DNA of 8,680 bases from Caulobacteraceae bacterium. Its GTDB lineage: Bacteria > Pseudomonadota > Alphaproteobacteria > Caulobacterales > Caulobacteraceae. The notes under the pieces were generated by a model that was not told the origin of the DNA, did no database searches, and worked only from the letters and a program-made list of their open reading frames with translations. Shown here piece after piece: positions 1 to 6,566 of the stretch; the stretch's first letter is position 1, and every line of letters starts with the position of its first letter. The stretch is from assembly GCA_028291305.1 (NCBI GenBank), contig JAQGII010000129.1:1-8680 (forward strand). The letters are read 5' to 3'. The position numbers and the translations under genes are program-made.

Positions 1-1
1 G

Positions 2-2284
2 TTCACGCGCGTCCTCGACAAGGCCTTCGACGAGGCGAAGAAGATGGAGGACGACTACGTCGCGTCCGAGCACCTGTTGCTCGCGCTGAATGTCGTTCCG
101 CGTGAGCAGCTCGAGGCGAAGATCGCCGCGGTGCGCGGCGGCCGCCGTGTCACGTCGCAGGACCCCGAAGGCACCTACAACGCGCTCGCGAAGTTCGGAC
201 GCGACCTCACCGAGGCGGCCGAGGAAGGCAAGCTCGATCCGGTGATCGGGCGCGACGAGGAGATCCGCCGCACCATCCAGGTGCTGTCGCGCCGCACCAA
301 GAACAACCCCGTGCTGATCGGCGAGCCCGGCGTCGGCAAGACCGCCATCGTCGAGGGCCTGGCCCTGCGCATCGTCGACGGCGACGTGCCCGAGGGGCTG
401 AAGGACAAGCAGATGATGGCGCTCGACATGGTCTCCCTGATCGCCGGGGCCAAATACCGCGGCGAGTTCGAGGAGCGGCTGAAGGCGGTGCTCAACGAGG
501 TGACCGCCGCCGAGGGCTCGATCATCCTGTTCATCGACGAGATGCATACCCTGGTCGGCGCCGGCAAGGCGGACGGGGCGATGGACGCCTCCAACCTACT
601 CAAGCCGGCCCTGGCCCGCGGCGAACTGCACTGCGTCGGCGCCACCACCCTGGACGAATACCGCAAGCATGTGGAGAAGGACGCCGCCCTGGCGCGGCGC
701 TTCCAGCCGGTGTTCATCGAGGAGCCCTCGGTGGAGGATACCGTGTCGATCCTGCGCGGCCTGAAGGAGAAGTACGAGGTGCACCACGGGGTGCGCATCT
801 CCGACAGCGCCATCGTCGCCGCCGCCACCCTGTCCAACCGCTACATCACCGATCGCTTCCTGCCGGACAAGGCCATCGACCTGATCGACGAGGCGGGCAG
901 CCGCGTGCGCATGGCGGTGGATTCCAAGCCCGAGGAACTGGACGAGATCGACCGCCGCCTGGTGCAGTTGAAGATCGAGCGCGAGGCCCTGAAGAAGGAG
1001 ACCGACGCCGCCTCGATGCAGCGCCTGGAGGCCCTGGAGGACGAGCTGGACGAGCTGGAGTCCCGCTCGGCCGAGATGACCCTGCGCTGGAAGGCGGAGA
1101 AGCAGAAGGTCGGCTCGGCCGCCCAGGCGCGCGAGGCGCTCGACCGGCTGCGCGCCGAACTGGCCCAGGCCCAGCGCCAGGGCGACCTGCAGCGCGCCTC
1201 GGAGATCATGTACAGCGACATCCCCTCGCTGGAAAAACAGCTGGCCGAGGCCGACGCCGCCAACAAGGACCAGATGACCCCGGAAGTCGTCGACGCCGAG
1301 CAGATCGCCCAGGTGGTCAGCCGCTGGACCGGCGTGCCGGTGGAGAAGATGCTCGAGGGCGAGCGCGAGAAGCTGCTGCAGATGGAGGCCGCCCTGAGCG
1401 CCCGCGTGGTCGGCCAGGACGAGGCGCTGGAAGCGGTCTCCGACGCCGTGCGCCGCGCCCGCGCGGGCCTCAACGACCCCAACCGCCCGATCGGCTCCTT
1501 CCTGTTCCTGGGTCCCACGGGCGTGGGCAAGACCGAGCTGACCAAGGCCCTGGCCGAATTCATGTTCGCCGACGAGGCCGCCATCACCCGCATCGACATG
1601 TCCGAATACATGGAGAAGCACTCGGTCAGCCGCCTGATCGGGGCCCCACCGGGCTACGTCGGCTACGACGAGGGCGGCAGCCTGACCGAAGCGGTGCGCC
1701 GCCGGCCGTATCAGGTGGTGCTGTTCGACGAGGTGGAGAAGGCCCACCCGGACGTGTTCAACGTGCTGCTCCAGGTTTTGGATGATGGGCGGCTCACCGA
1801 CGGCCAGGGGCGCACGGTCGATTTCAAGAACACGCTGATCATCATGACCTCCAACCTCGGCTCCGAATATCTGGCCGCCCAGGAGGAGGGCGAGGACATC
1901 GAGGCCGCCCGGCCGCATGTGATGGACGCGGTGCGCCGCCACTTCCGCCCCGAGTTCCTCAACCGGATCGACGAGATCATCCTGTTCCGCCGCCTCGGCC
2001 GCGCGCAGATGGACTCCATCGTCAAGATCCAGCTGGCCCGCGTGGAGCAGCGCCTGGCCGAACGCCGCATCAACCTGGCGGTGGACCCCTCCGCCCTGCA
2101 CTGGATGGGCGAGCGCGGCTACGACCCGGTCTACGGCGCCCGCCCGCTCAAGCGCGTGATCCAGAAGGAGCTGGTCGACCCCATCGCCAAGCGCCTGCTG
2201 GCCGGAGAAATCAAGGACGGCGAGGTGGTGGCGGTGTCAGCGGGCGAGGGCGCGCTGGAGATCGGCAAGGCCGTGGTGCATTAG
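2..2284 (+). CDS. clpB: ATP-dependent chaperone/disaggregase ClpB, 5'-truncated by the window edge
   Basis: Hexameric AAA+ unfoldase that pulls polypeptides out of aggregates in the cytosol together with DnaK/DnaJ/GrpE. The frame is open from base 2. The first in-frame ATG (44) is internal, because the codons before it ([14 protein letters not shown]) already match the second Clp N-repeat. Roughly the first 110 residues are therefore missing. Counting from that Met: end of the N-domain to about residue 35; NBD1 with Walker A GEPGVGKT at 93-100 and Walker B IILFIDE at 160-166; the coiled-coil middle domain at about 300-410, which marks ClpB rather than ClpA/ClpC; NBD2 with Walker A GPTGVGKT at 490-497 and Walker B LFDE at 560-563; and the C-terminal [12 protein letters not shown] block. 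I see no ClpP-binding IGF/IGL loop. The second N-repeat is about 14 residues shorter than in E. coli ClpB. Its promoter lies outside the window. Confidence 0.97.
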   Translation, partial: FTRVLDKAFDEAKKMEDDYVASEHLLLALNVVPREQLEAKIAAVRGGRRVTSQDPEGTYNALAKFGRDLTEAAEEGKLDPVIGRDEEIRRTIQVLSRRTKNNPVLIGEPGVGKTAIVEGLALRIVDGDVPEGLKDKQMMALDMVSLIAGAKYRGEFEERLKAVLNEVTAAEGSIILFIDEMHTLVGAGKADGAMDASNLLKPALARGELHCVGATTLDEYRKHVEKDAALARRFQPVFIEEPSVEDTVSILRGLKEKYEVHHGVRISDSAIVAAATLSNRYITDRFLPDKAIDLIDEAGSRVRMAVDSKPEELDEIDRRLVQLKIEREALKKETDAASMQRLEALEDELDELESRSAEMTLRWKAEKQKVGSAAQAREALDRLRAELAQAQRQGDLQRASEIMYSDIPSLEKQLAEADAANKDQMTPEVVDAEQIAQVVSRWTGVPVEKMLEGEREKLLQMEAALSARVVGQDEALEAVSDAVRRARAGLNDPNRPIGSFLFLGPTGVGKTELTKALAEFMFADEAAITRIDMSEYMEKHSVSRLIGAPPGYVGYDEGGSLTEAVRRRPYQVVLFDEVEKAHPDVFNVLLQVLDDGRLTDGQGRTVDFKNTLIIMTSNLGSEYLAAQEEGEDIEAARPHVMDAVRRHFRPEFLNRIDEIILFRRLGRAQMDSIVKIQLARVEQRLAERRINLAVDPSALHWMGERGYDPVYGARPLKRVIQKELVDPIAKRLLAGEIKDGEVVAVSAGEGALEIGKAVVH

Positions 2285-2315
2285 CGTTCGTCCCCCCGGC
2301 TTGCGGGAGAGGAGC

Positions 2316-2336
2316 AGGCGATGCGCTTGATCGCCT
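2316..2336 (+). terminator. Weak hairpin downstream of clpB
   Basis: Perfect 7-bp arms AGGCGAT and ATCGCCT enclose a 7-nt loop, 31 nt after the clpB stop. No T-tract follows, so it may be a 3'-end-stabilising hairpin or a Rho-dependent end rather than a true intrinsic terminator. It overlaps the candidate -35 of the next gene. Confidence 0.25.
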
Positions 2337-2356
2337 TGCCGCGCGGGCCATATGGG
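2327..2356 (+). promoter_or_regulatory. Candidate promoter of the aldo/keto reductase gene
   Basis: TTGATC (2327-2332) resembles a -35 box. It is followed at 17-18 nt by ATATGG/TATGGG, a poor -10. Transcription would start near 2363, about 26 nt before the ATG. A GACTC (GANTC-type) site follows directly at 2355-2359. The match is partial and could be chance. Read-through from clpB is the alternative. Confidence 0.3.
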
Positions 2357-2388
2357 ACTCAGCACCTTAGCGGCTCTGGGACCCTCCC

Positions 2389-3270
2389 ATGTCCACCCCC
2401 AACGCCTCCGACGCCGGCCGTTTCAGGCTCGGCGGGGACATCGACATCGCCCGGCTGGGCTACGGCGCCATGCGCATCACCGGGCCGGGCGTGTGGGGCG
2501 AGCCGGCCGACCGGGGGGAAGTGCTGCGCACCCTGCGGCGGCTGCCCGAGCTGGGGGTGGACTTCATCGACACGGCCGACAGCTATGGGCCGGGGACGTC
2601 GGAGACCCTGATCGCCGAGGCGCTGGCGCCCTATCCGCGGACGCTGGTCGCCACCAAGGGCGGGCTGACGCGGCCCGGCCCCGACCTCTGGCGGCCCCTG
2701 GGGCGGCCGGAATACCTGCGCCAATGCGTGCTGACGAGCCTGGGCCGGCTGAAGCTCGAACGCATCGACCTGTGGCAGCTGCACCGCATCGATCCGCAGG
2801 TTCCGCGCGAGGAGCAGTTCGGCGTGATCGCCGCTATGCGCCAGGAGGGCCTGATCCGCCATGTCGGCCTGTCGGGGGTGGGCGTGGAGGAGATCGTCGC
2901 GGCGCAGGCCTACTTTCCCGTGGCCAGCGTGCAGAACATCTACAACCTGACCACCCGCCGGTATGACGAGCTGGTGGACTGGTGCGCGACCAACGACGTC
3001 GGCTTCATCCCCTGGTTCCCCCTGGGGGGCGGGACCCTGGTCAAGCCCGGCGGCATGCTGGACGGCGTCGCCAAGGCGCATGGCGCGAGCCGCAGCCAGG
3101 TGGCGCTGGCCTGGCTGCTGAAGCGCAGTCCGGCGATTCTGCCCATCCCCGGGACCAGCAGGGTCGCGCACCTGGAAGAGAACGTCGCCGCGGCCCGGAT
3201 CAGGCTGTCGGACGCCGAGTTCGCGTCGCTGGACCGGGCGGGGCGGCAGGCCTCGCAGACCCCCGCCTGA
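2389..3270 (+). CDS. Aldo/keto reductase, YdbC/PdxI (pyridoxal reductase)-like
   Basis: NAD(P)H-dependent oxidoreductase with a (beta/alpha)8 barrel, 293 aa, the usual length for bacterial AKRs. The catalytic tetrad is visible: D61 and Y66 (in IDTADSYG), K90 (VATKGG) and H132 (WQLHRID). The coenzyme-binding end is the [14 protein letters not shown] segment at about 253-266. [14 protein letters not shown] near the N-terminus, FPLGGGT near residue 210 and [13 protein letters not shown] near 236 follow the pattern I know from E. coli YdbC/PdxI, which reduces pyridoxal to pyridoxine. The substrate here is inferred only from that resemblance, and other small aldehydes are possible. The ATG at 2389 has a weak GGGA eight bases upstream. 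There is no signal peptide, so the protein is cytosolic. It converges with the cupin gene, whose stop lies only 9 nt away, and no terminator is visible between them. Confidence 0.9.
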   Translation: MSTPNASDAGRFRLGGDIDIARLGYGAMRITGPGVWGEPADRGEVLRTLRRLPELGVDFIDTADSYGPGTSETLIAEALAPYPRTLVATKGGLTRPGPDLWRPLGRPEYLRQCVLTSLGRLKLERIDLWQLHRIDPQVPREEQFGVIAAMRQEGLIRHVGLSGVGVEEIVAAQAYFPVASVQNIYNLTTRRYDELVDWCATNDVGFIPWFPLGGGTLVKPGGMLDGVAKAHGASRSQVALAWLLKRSPAILPIPGTSRVAHLEENVAAARIRLSDAEFASLDRAGRQASQTPA

Positions 3271-3279
3271 CCAGCGCCG

Positions 3280-3813
3280 TCATTTTTCCGGGAAATACGT
3301 CAGGCTCTCGCCCTCCTTGCCGACGTAGCGGAAGGGCGGGTTGCCGCTGAGCACGCCGAAGGTGCCGAATTCGGGGTAGTCGCAGATCTCCGGGTCGATC
3401 TTGCTGGAGACGGCCAGGTATTTCAGCTCGCCATCCGAGGTGTTGACGATCTGGTGGGCGGTGTCCGCGCCGCCGGCCATGCAGGCGATCACGTCGCCGG
3501 CGCGAATCGGGCGCGGCGGCGCGTCCTTGCCGATGCGGATCTCGCCCCGGCCCTCGACGATGAAGAACATCTCCTCGTTGTAGCGGTGGTTGTGCAGGGG
3601 GAAGGCGCGCTTGCCGGGCGGCAGGACGGTGAGGTTGTAGCCCAGCTGCTGGGCGCCCAGCCGCGGGCCGATGAAGCCGACCCTGGCCTGGTAGTCCGGG
3701 GGCGCCACGCCCATGCCCGGCAGTTCGTGGCCATGGCCGAAGTCGGTGAACTCCAGCGCGTCGATGTTGACGATGGGATCCTTGGCGGCGGGGGGTGGCG
3801 TCTGCTCGGCCAT
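3280..3813 (-). CDS. Cupin-domain protein of unknown function, downstream of a LexA-box promoter
   Basis: Small single-domain beta-barrel protein, 177 aa. Cupin motif 1 is at about 74-90: H74 and H76 in PLHNHRYNEE, with E80 or E81, then the conserved EGRGEIRIG turn. Motif 2 is around 106-124, with H120 in DTAHQIVN. H74, H76, the Glu and H120 would form the metal site (Fe, Mn, Ni or Zn cannot be told apart). N124 is the usual partner of the last His. No second cupin domain, DNA-binding domain or signal peptide is present. Function cannot be assigned: cupins include dioxygenases, isomerases and ligand sensors. The ATG at 3813 has a good Shine-Dalgarno (GAGGA, 7 nt spacing), which decides the start although the frame stays open upstream to the TAG at 3988-3990. 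An exact GTTC-N7-GTTC operator lies 55 nt upstream of the start. Confidence 0.88.
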   Translation of the reverse strand: MAEQTPPPAAKDPIVNIDALEFTDFGHGHELPGMGVAPPDYQARVGFIGPRLGAQQLGYNLTVLPPGKRAFPLHNHRYNEEMFFIVEGRGEIRIGKDAPPRPIRAGDVIACMAGGADTAHQIVNTSDGELKYLAVSSKIDPEICDYPEFGTFGVLSGNPPFRYVGKEGESLTYFPEK

Positions 3814-3862
3814 GCGCGTCTCCTCTTTTTCAGGAGGGGAGGGTAGCGGCGGGGCGCCGGCG

Positions 3863-3891
3863 CGTAAAGAACGAAAGCAGAACCGGCTTAA
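3863..3891 (-). promoter_or_regulatory. LexA (SOS) box and overlapping candidate promoter upstream of the cupin gene
   Basis: On the minus strand 3883-3869 reads GTTCTGCTTTCGTTC, an exact GTTC-N7-GTTC, the established LexA operator of Alphaproteobacteria. It fills the spacer between TTAAGC (3891-3886) and TTTACG (3868-3863), which are 17 nt apart, as expected of a repressed promoter, although both hexamers match consensus only about 3/6. A small inverted repeat, CCGGC/GCCGG (3883-3897), abuts the box. The box is seen directly; LexA control of the cupin gene is inferred. Confidence 0.65.
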
Positions 3892-3909
3892 GGCCGGGCT
3901 GGAAATGCG

Positions 3910-3940
3910 AAAGGCCGCCCCGTTGTCGGGGGCGGCCTTT
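3910..3940 (-). terminator. Strong intrinsic terminator of the 22-codon unit
   Basis: Perfect 12-bp inverted repeat AAAGGCCGCCCC / GGGGCGGCCTTT with a 7-nt loop (3922-3928). The A3 and T3 ends lie within the stem, so it can act on both strands. It lies 47 nt past the stop of the small ORF and separates that unit from the LexA-boxed promoter of the cupin gene. Confidence 0.8.
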
Positions 3941-3987
3941 CCATAGTCAGGACCGCAGCGCAGCCCCGTACCTTTGCCGAGCAGGCT

Positions 3988-4056
3988 CTAGGCGGGGACC
4001 CCGTTAGCGGAGGCCCAGGTCACGGTTTCCGAACTGCGGATGAAACTATGAGACAC
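3988..4056 (-). CDS. 22-codon small ORF with an extreme Shine-Dalgarno; leader peptide or small protein
   Basis: A GTG start (4056-4054) and TAG stop (3990-3988) give a 22-residue peptide that begins VSHSFIRSS and ends ASANGVPA. I do not recognise it. It is polar and Ser/Ala-rich, with one Trp (TVTWAS). It has no hydrophobic stretch, so it is unlike membrane-acting type I toxins, and no run of one amino acid, so it is unlike a classical amino-acid attenuator. The support is translational: AGGAGG lies 7 nt before the GTG, inside a 17-nt block fully complementary to the 16S 3' end. A strong terminator follows 47 nt after the stop, giving a self-contained unit of roughly 150-180 nt. It lies between the M23 peptidase gene and the cupin gene on the same strand. 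It could be a genuine small protein, a stalling leader peptide, or incidental to a ribosome-binding RNA. That it is translated is likely; what it does is unknown. Confidence 0.6.
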   Translation of the reverse strand: MSHSFIRSSETVTWASANGVPA

Positions 4057-4073
4057 TGGATCACCTCCTTTCA
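4056..4073 (-). promoter_or_regulatory. Extended Shine-Dalgarno identical to the complement of the 16S rRNA 3' end
   Basis: The plus strand at 4056-4072 reads CTGGATCACCTCCTTTC, which is the 3'-terminal sequence of alphaproteobacterial 16S rRNA. The minus-strand RNA can therefore pair with the anti-SD tail over 17 nt, and the pairing includes the G of the GTG start. Normal Shine-Dalgarno helices are 4-7 bp. The flanking bases do not continue the 16S match. Confidence 0.85.
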
Positions 4074-4092
4074 ATACGTTGACGACGCACCG

Positions 4093-4121
4093 AATGTAGG
4101 AAGCGTCGCGGCGGCGTGGAA
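4093..4121 (-). promoter_or_regulatory. Tentative promoter of the small-ORF unit
   Basis: TACATT (4098-4093) is a fair -10 (4/6) and would start transcription near 4086, giving a roughly 30-nt leader before the GTG. The hexamer at the right distance, TTCCAC, is a poor -35. A perfect 12-bp palindrome at 4125-4136 lies just upstream and could be an operator. A promoter is expected here because the upstream M23 gene ends at 4203, but read-through from it is not excluded. Confidence 0.22.
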
Positions 4122-4124
4122 GTC

Positions 4125-4136
4125 ACAAAGCTTTGT
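4125..4136. repeat. Perfect palindrome ACAAAGCTTTGT
   Basis: Twelve-base perfect dyad upstream of the small-ORF unit and downstream of the M23 gene. It is AT-richer than its surroundings. It could be a regulator-binding site or chance; nothing in the window decides. Confidence 0.4.
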
Positions 4137-4149
4137 TTTTGCCCGCCCC

Positions 4150-4168
4150 GCGGCGATGCCGCTTTTTT
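4150..4168 (+). terminator. Plus-strand terminator-like hairpin with a T6 tract
   Basis: GCGGC (4150-4154), GAT loop, GCCGC (4158-4162), then TTTTTT (4163-4168). The T-tract orientation suits plus-strand RNA, yet no plus-strand gene is recognisable between 3270 and 7589. A second GCGGC...GCCGC pair follows at about 4171-4191. On the minus strand this is the 3' trailer of the M23 gene. It may belong to an antisense RNA or be a by-product of that trailer. Confidence 0.35.
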
Positions 4169-4202
4169 AGGCGGCGTTGCCAAAAAGCCGCGTTCCGGTG
4201 CT

Positions 4203-5543
4203 CTACGCGCCGGCCTTGGCCGCGGTGTCCTTGGCGACAAGGCCGTCGATGCGGGATTTCTCGGCCTGGAAGGCGGCCAGTTCCTTGCCGCCGAGCACCG
4301 AGCCCGAGGGCGCCTTGAAGGCGGTCGGGTTGACCTTCTGGCCGTGGGCGATGATCTCGTAGTGCAGGTGCGGGCCGGTCGACAGGCCGGTGGAGCCGAC
4401 ATAGGCGACCACCTGGCCCTGGCGTACGTGCTCGCCGGCCTTGACCGCCCAACGCGACAGGTGGCCGTAGCCGGTCTCGTAGCCGCCCGGATGCTTGATC
4501 TGCAGCCAGCGGCCGTAGCCGCCCGCCCAGCTGGCCCGCTCCACCACCCCGTCGCCGGCGGCGTAGACCGGCGTGCCCGTGGGGGCGCCGAAGTCGATGC
4601 CGGCGTGCATGCGGGTGAAGCCGAGGATCGGGTGGTTGCGCATGCCGAACGAGGAGGTGATGCGCACGCTGTCCAGCGGGGTGCGCAGCAGCAGGCCGCG
4701 GATGCTCTTGCCGAACTCGTCGAAATACTGGGCCTCGGTCATGCCGGCGGTCTTGAAGCGGTACAGCCGCGTGGCGGCGCCCTTGGCCCGGATCTCGGCG
4801 AACAGCAGGTCGCCGGCCGAGATGGTCCGGCCGCTGGCGGTGACCTTGCGGTCGAACACCATGCTGAAGCGGTCGTCCGCCTGCACGTCGCGGCTGAAGT
4901 CCAGCTTGTGCGAGAACAGCTTGACCACCTGGGCGGTCAGCTCGGGCGTGGCGCCGGCCTTCTGCGCCGAGACGTAGAGCGAGCCGCCCATCTTGCCGGC
5001 GGCGACGGTGGTCTGGTCGAGCACCGCCTCTTCCATCCGGTGCAGGTGCAGGGCGCCGTCGACGGCGCGCGACAGGGTGACGGCGGTGGCCGGGCCGACG
5101 CGCAGGGACAGGCCCACCAGGGTGGCCGAGCCGCGCTCGCCCAGCGGCTTGGCGATGGCGGCCTGGAAGCCCATGCCGGCCTTGATGTTGACGGTGTCGA
5201 AGGCGCGGCCGAGCATCTGCACGGCCTGCTGGGCCTCGCCCTTGCCGACGCCGGCGCGGCGCACGGCGGTCTCCAGCGTCTCGCCGGGCAGCACCTTGAT
5301 CATCACGCTGATCGGCGGAGCCATGCCGGGACGCAGGGCGGCCTGGGCGAAGGCTTGTCGCTGCAAGGCGGTGAGGGCGGCGGTGTCGAGGGTGGGGGAG
5401 ACGGCGGCCGAGCCCGCGCCGCGGGTCTCCTGGCGCTGGATCATCTGCCAGCCGATCAGCACCGCCGAGAAGGTCGCCAGGGCGACGAGGGCCGGCGGCG
5501 CCAAGCGCACGGCGGCCGTCCGGCGCGGATCGAACTCTTGCAT
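4203..5543 (-). CDS. Membrane-anchored M23 (LytM) peptidoglycan endopeptidase
   Basis: Zinc metallopeptidase expected to cut cross-links in periplasmic peptidoglycan during growth or division. From the chosen ATG (5543) it is 446 aa. A single hydrophobic segment at about 16-35 (PPALVALATFSAVLIGW) follows a short Arg-containing N-terminus, a signal anchor or uncleaved signal peptide. A LysM/OapA-like segment follows at about 80-150 (IKVLPGETLETAVRRAGV), then a linker region, and the M23 domain at about 295-410. Zinc and catalytic residues are H313 and D317 (MHAGIDFG), H361 (YGHLS), and H392 and H394 (HLHYE), so the enzyme should be active. The architecture is that of E. coli MepM/YebA. A longer frame begins at 5579, but 5543 has GGGGGA just upstream and starts directly before the membrane segment. 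Its long 5' leader is rich in inverted repeats. Which Caulobacter Ldp protein, if any, is the orthologue I cannot say. Confidence 0.92.
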   Translation of the reverse strand: MQEFDPRRTAAVRLAPPALVALATFSAVLIGWQMIQRQETRGAGSAAVSPTLDTAALTALQRQAFAQAALRPGMAPPISVMIKVLPGETLETAVRRAGVGKGEAQQAVQMLGRAFDTVNIKAGMGFQAAIAKPLGERGSATLVGLSLRVGPATAVTLSRAVDGALHLHRMEEAVLDQTTVAAGKMGGSLYVSAQKAGATPELTAQVVKLFSHKLDFSRDVQADDRFSMVFDRKVTASGRTISAGDLLFAEIRAKGAATRLYRFKTAGMTEAQYFDEFGKSIRGLLLRTPLDSVRITSSFGMRNHPILGFTRMHAGIDFGAPTGTPVYAAGDGVVERASWAGGYGRWLQIKHPGGYETGYGHLSRWAVKAGEHVRQGQVVAYVGSTGLSTGPHLHYEIIAHGQKVNPTAFKAPSGSVLGGKELAAFQAEKSRIDGLVAKDTAAKAGA

Positions 5544-5559
5544 AAGTCCCCCGGTAGTT

Positions 5560-5620
5560 GGATCGCCCGATCCGCACAAGCCGCAAAAAGTCGCCTGCGG
5601 CGAAAGGAAACGGGCGATCC
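5560..5620 (-). promoter_or_regulatory. Inverted-repeat leader of the M23 peptidase mRNA, possibly switching
   Basis: The arms GGATCGCCCG (5560-5569) and CGGGCGATCC (5611-5620) are perfect 10-bp complements 41 nt apart. The downstream arm can instead fold on itself, since GGATCG-CC-CGATCC (5560-5573) is also a perfect dyad. The two folds exclude each other. The structure ends about 7 nt before the Shine-Dalgarno of the M23 gene, so it could affect ribosome access. The repeats are seen; a regulatory role is inferred. Confidence 0.45.
5580..5603 (-). promoter_or_regulatory. Attenuator-like hairpin with T5 inside the M23 leader
   Basis: In the minus-strand RNA, TCGCC-GCA-GGCGA (5603-5591) is followed by C and five U (5589-5585), a short terminator shape. 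GCCGC (5601-5597) can instead pair with GCGGC (5584-5580), which would break the terminator. The stems are only 5 bp, so this is suggestive rather than firm. Confidence 0.3.
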
Positions 5621-5762
5621 CCCGACTTCAACTGCGCGGGACCTGACCAGCCGGGCCGGTCACGGGCAAGTAACTTTTGTGACAGGGAGGATCATTTGGT
5701 GTCCCTGAACACAAATATTGCTGGCGTGCCGAACGGCTAAGCTGGGCCCGGTCTTCCACCTG

Positions 5763-5786
5763 CGGTTGTGTCTGCTGTCGGTTGTG
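5763..5786. repeat. Direct repeat of CGGTTGTG between radC and the M23 gene
   Basis: CGGTTGTG occurs at 5763-5770 and 5779-5786, 16 bp apart start to start, just past the radC stop codon. Two half-sites 16 bp apart could be a regulator site for the M23 promoter, but a repeat of two 8-mers may be chance. Confidence 0.3.
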
Positions 5787-5791
5787 GGCTG

Positions 5792-6535
5792 TCAGATCAA
5801 TCCCAGGGCCTTGAAGCTGGCGGTCCCGTCGCGCCCCACCACCAGGTGGTCGTGGACGGCGACATTGAGGGCGCGGGTCGCCTGGACGATCTGGCGGGTC
5901 ATGTCGATGTCGGCCGAGGACGGCGTCGGGTCGCCGGAGGGGTGGTTGTGCACCAATATCAAAGCACTCGCGGAGAGTTCCAAAGCCCGGCGCGCGACCT
6001 CGCGTGGATAGACCGGCGCGTGGTCTACGGTGCCAGCACCAAGCTGCTCATCGGCGATTAGCTGATTGCGCTTGTCCAGGAACAGCACGCGGAACTGTTC
6101 GCGCGGCTCGTGCGCCAGGGCGGTGCGGACATAGGCCATCAGCGCGCTCCAGGACGAGATCAGCGGCCGCTTGGCCAGGGTCTCGCGGCCCATGCGCAAC
6201 GCCGCCTCCTGCATCAGCTTCAGGTCCAGCGCCACCTGCTCGCCGACGCCCGGCACGGTGCGCAGGTCGCCGAGCGGCGCCGAGAGCACGGCGGACAGGC
6301 CGCCGAACCGGGCCAGGAGCGCCTTGGCCAGGGGTTTGACGTCGGCGCGGGGGATGGAGCGGTAGAGGAACAGCTCCAGCAGCTCATAGTCGGGCAGCCC
6401 CTCCAGGCCGCCGCGCCGCGCCCGCAGCCTCAGCCGGTCGCGGTGGCCCAGGTGATGCGGCGCGGCGTCGTCCGCCGGCGCGCAGACGGGCTGCGCCTGG
6501 TCGAGCTGGAAGAGGCCGGTGGAGCCGTCGTGCAT
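5792..6535 (-). CDS. radC: RadC family JAMM/JAB domain protein under a LexA-box promoter
   Basis: 247 aa from the ATG at 6535. The N-terminal half is the RadC helical region with a helix-hairpin-helix-like TVPGVG turn at about 93-98. The C-terminal half is the JAMM/MPN+ metal domain: H196, H198 and D209 in HNHPSGDPTPSSAD, with E146 (PREQF) as the likely acidic partner. Zinc binding is expected. The biochemical role of RadC is unsettled: it was named for radiation sensitivity, and a direct repair function in E. coli has been disputed. The frame can be opened to a TTG at 6595 or a GTG at 6571, but that would place the -35, LexA box and -10 inside the coding region, so the ATG is preferred although no strong Shine-Dalgarno precedes it. 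It lies 99 nt downstream of map on the same strand. Gene order map-radC is, from memory, common in Alphaproteobacteria. Confidence 0.93.
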   Translation of the reverse strand: MHDGSTGLFQLDQAQPVCAPADDAAPHHLGHRDRLRLRARRGGLEGLPDYELLELFLYRSIPRADVKPLAKALLARFGGLSAVLSAPLGDLRTVPGVGEQVALDLKLMQEAALRMGRETLAKRPLISSWSALMAYVRTALAHEPREQFRVLFLDKRNQLIADEQLGAGTVDHAPVYPREVARRALELSASALILVHNHPSGDPTPSSADIDMTRQIVQATRALNVAVHDHLVVGRDGTASFKALGLI

Positions 6536-6566
6536 GGCGCGCCCGCGAGGATGACTGGCGAAGCGC

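Noticed and set aside
596..2101. Long minus-strand open frame of 501 codons opposite clpB
   Set aside because: It is the antisense shadow of a highly conserved clpB. Its translation is a low-complexity His/Gln/Leu/Gly-rich string with no recognisable domain, typical of high-GC genes.
2355..2359. GACTC (CcrM-type GANTC) sites in gaps at 2355 and 6613 as cell-cycle methylation switches
   Set aside because: GANTC also occurs inside clpB, the aldo/keto reductase and the cupin gene here, so the two intergenic copies are not distinctive by themselves.
4031..4072. Relic of a 16S rRNA gene 3' end
   Set aside because: Only the last 17 nt match. A weak GAACTGCGG similarity lies 16 nt further off and the rest of the 16S end is absent. 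The position next to a GTG start, with proper spacing, fits a Shine-Dalgarno better.
5544..5579. Upstream ATG for the M23 gene at 5579
   Set aside because: It runs through the inverted-repeat leader. The ATG at 5543 has a purine-rich site just upstream and directly precedes the membrane segment.
4116..5708. Plus-strand open frame of 530 codons opposite the M23 gene
   Set aside because: Shadow frame: Gly/Ala/His-rich composition without motifs, while the minus strand encodes a complete M23 active site.
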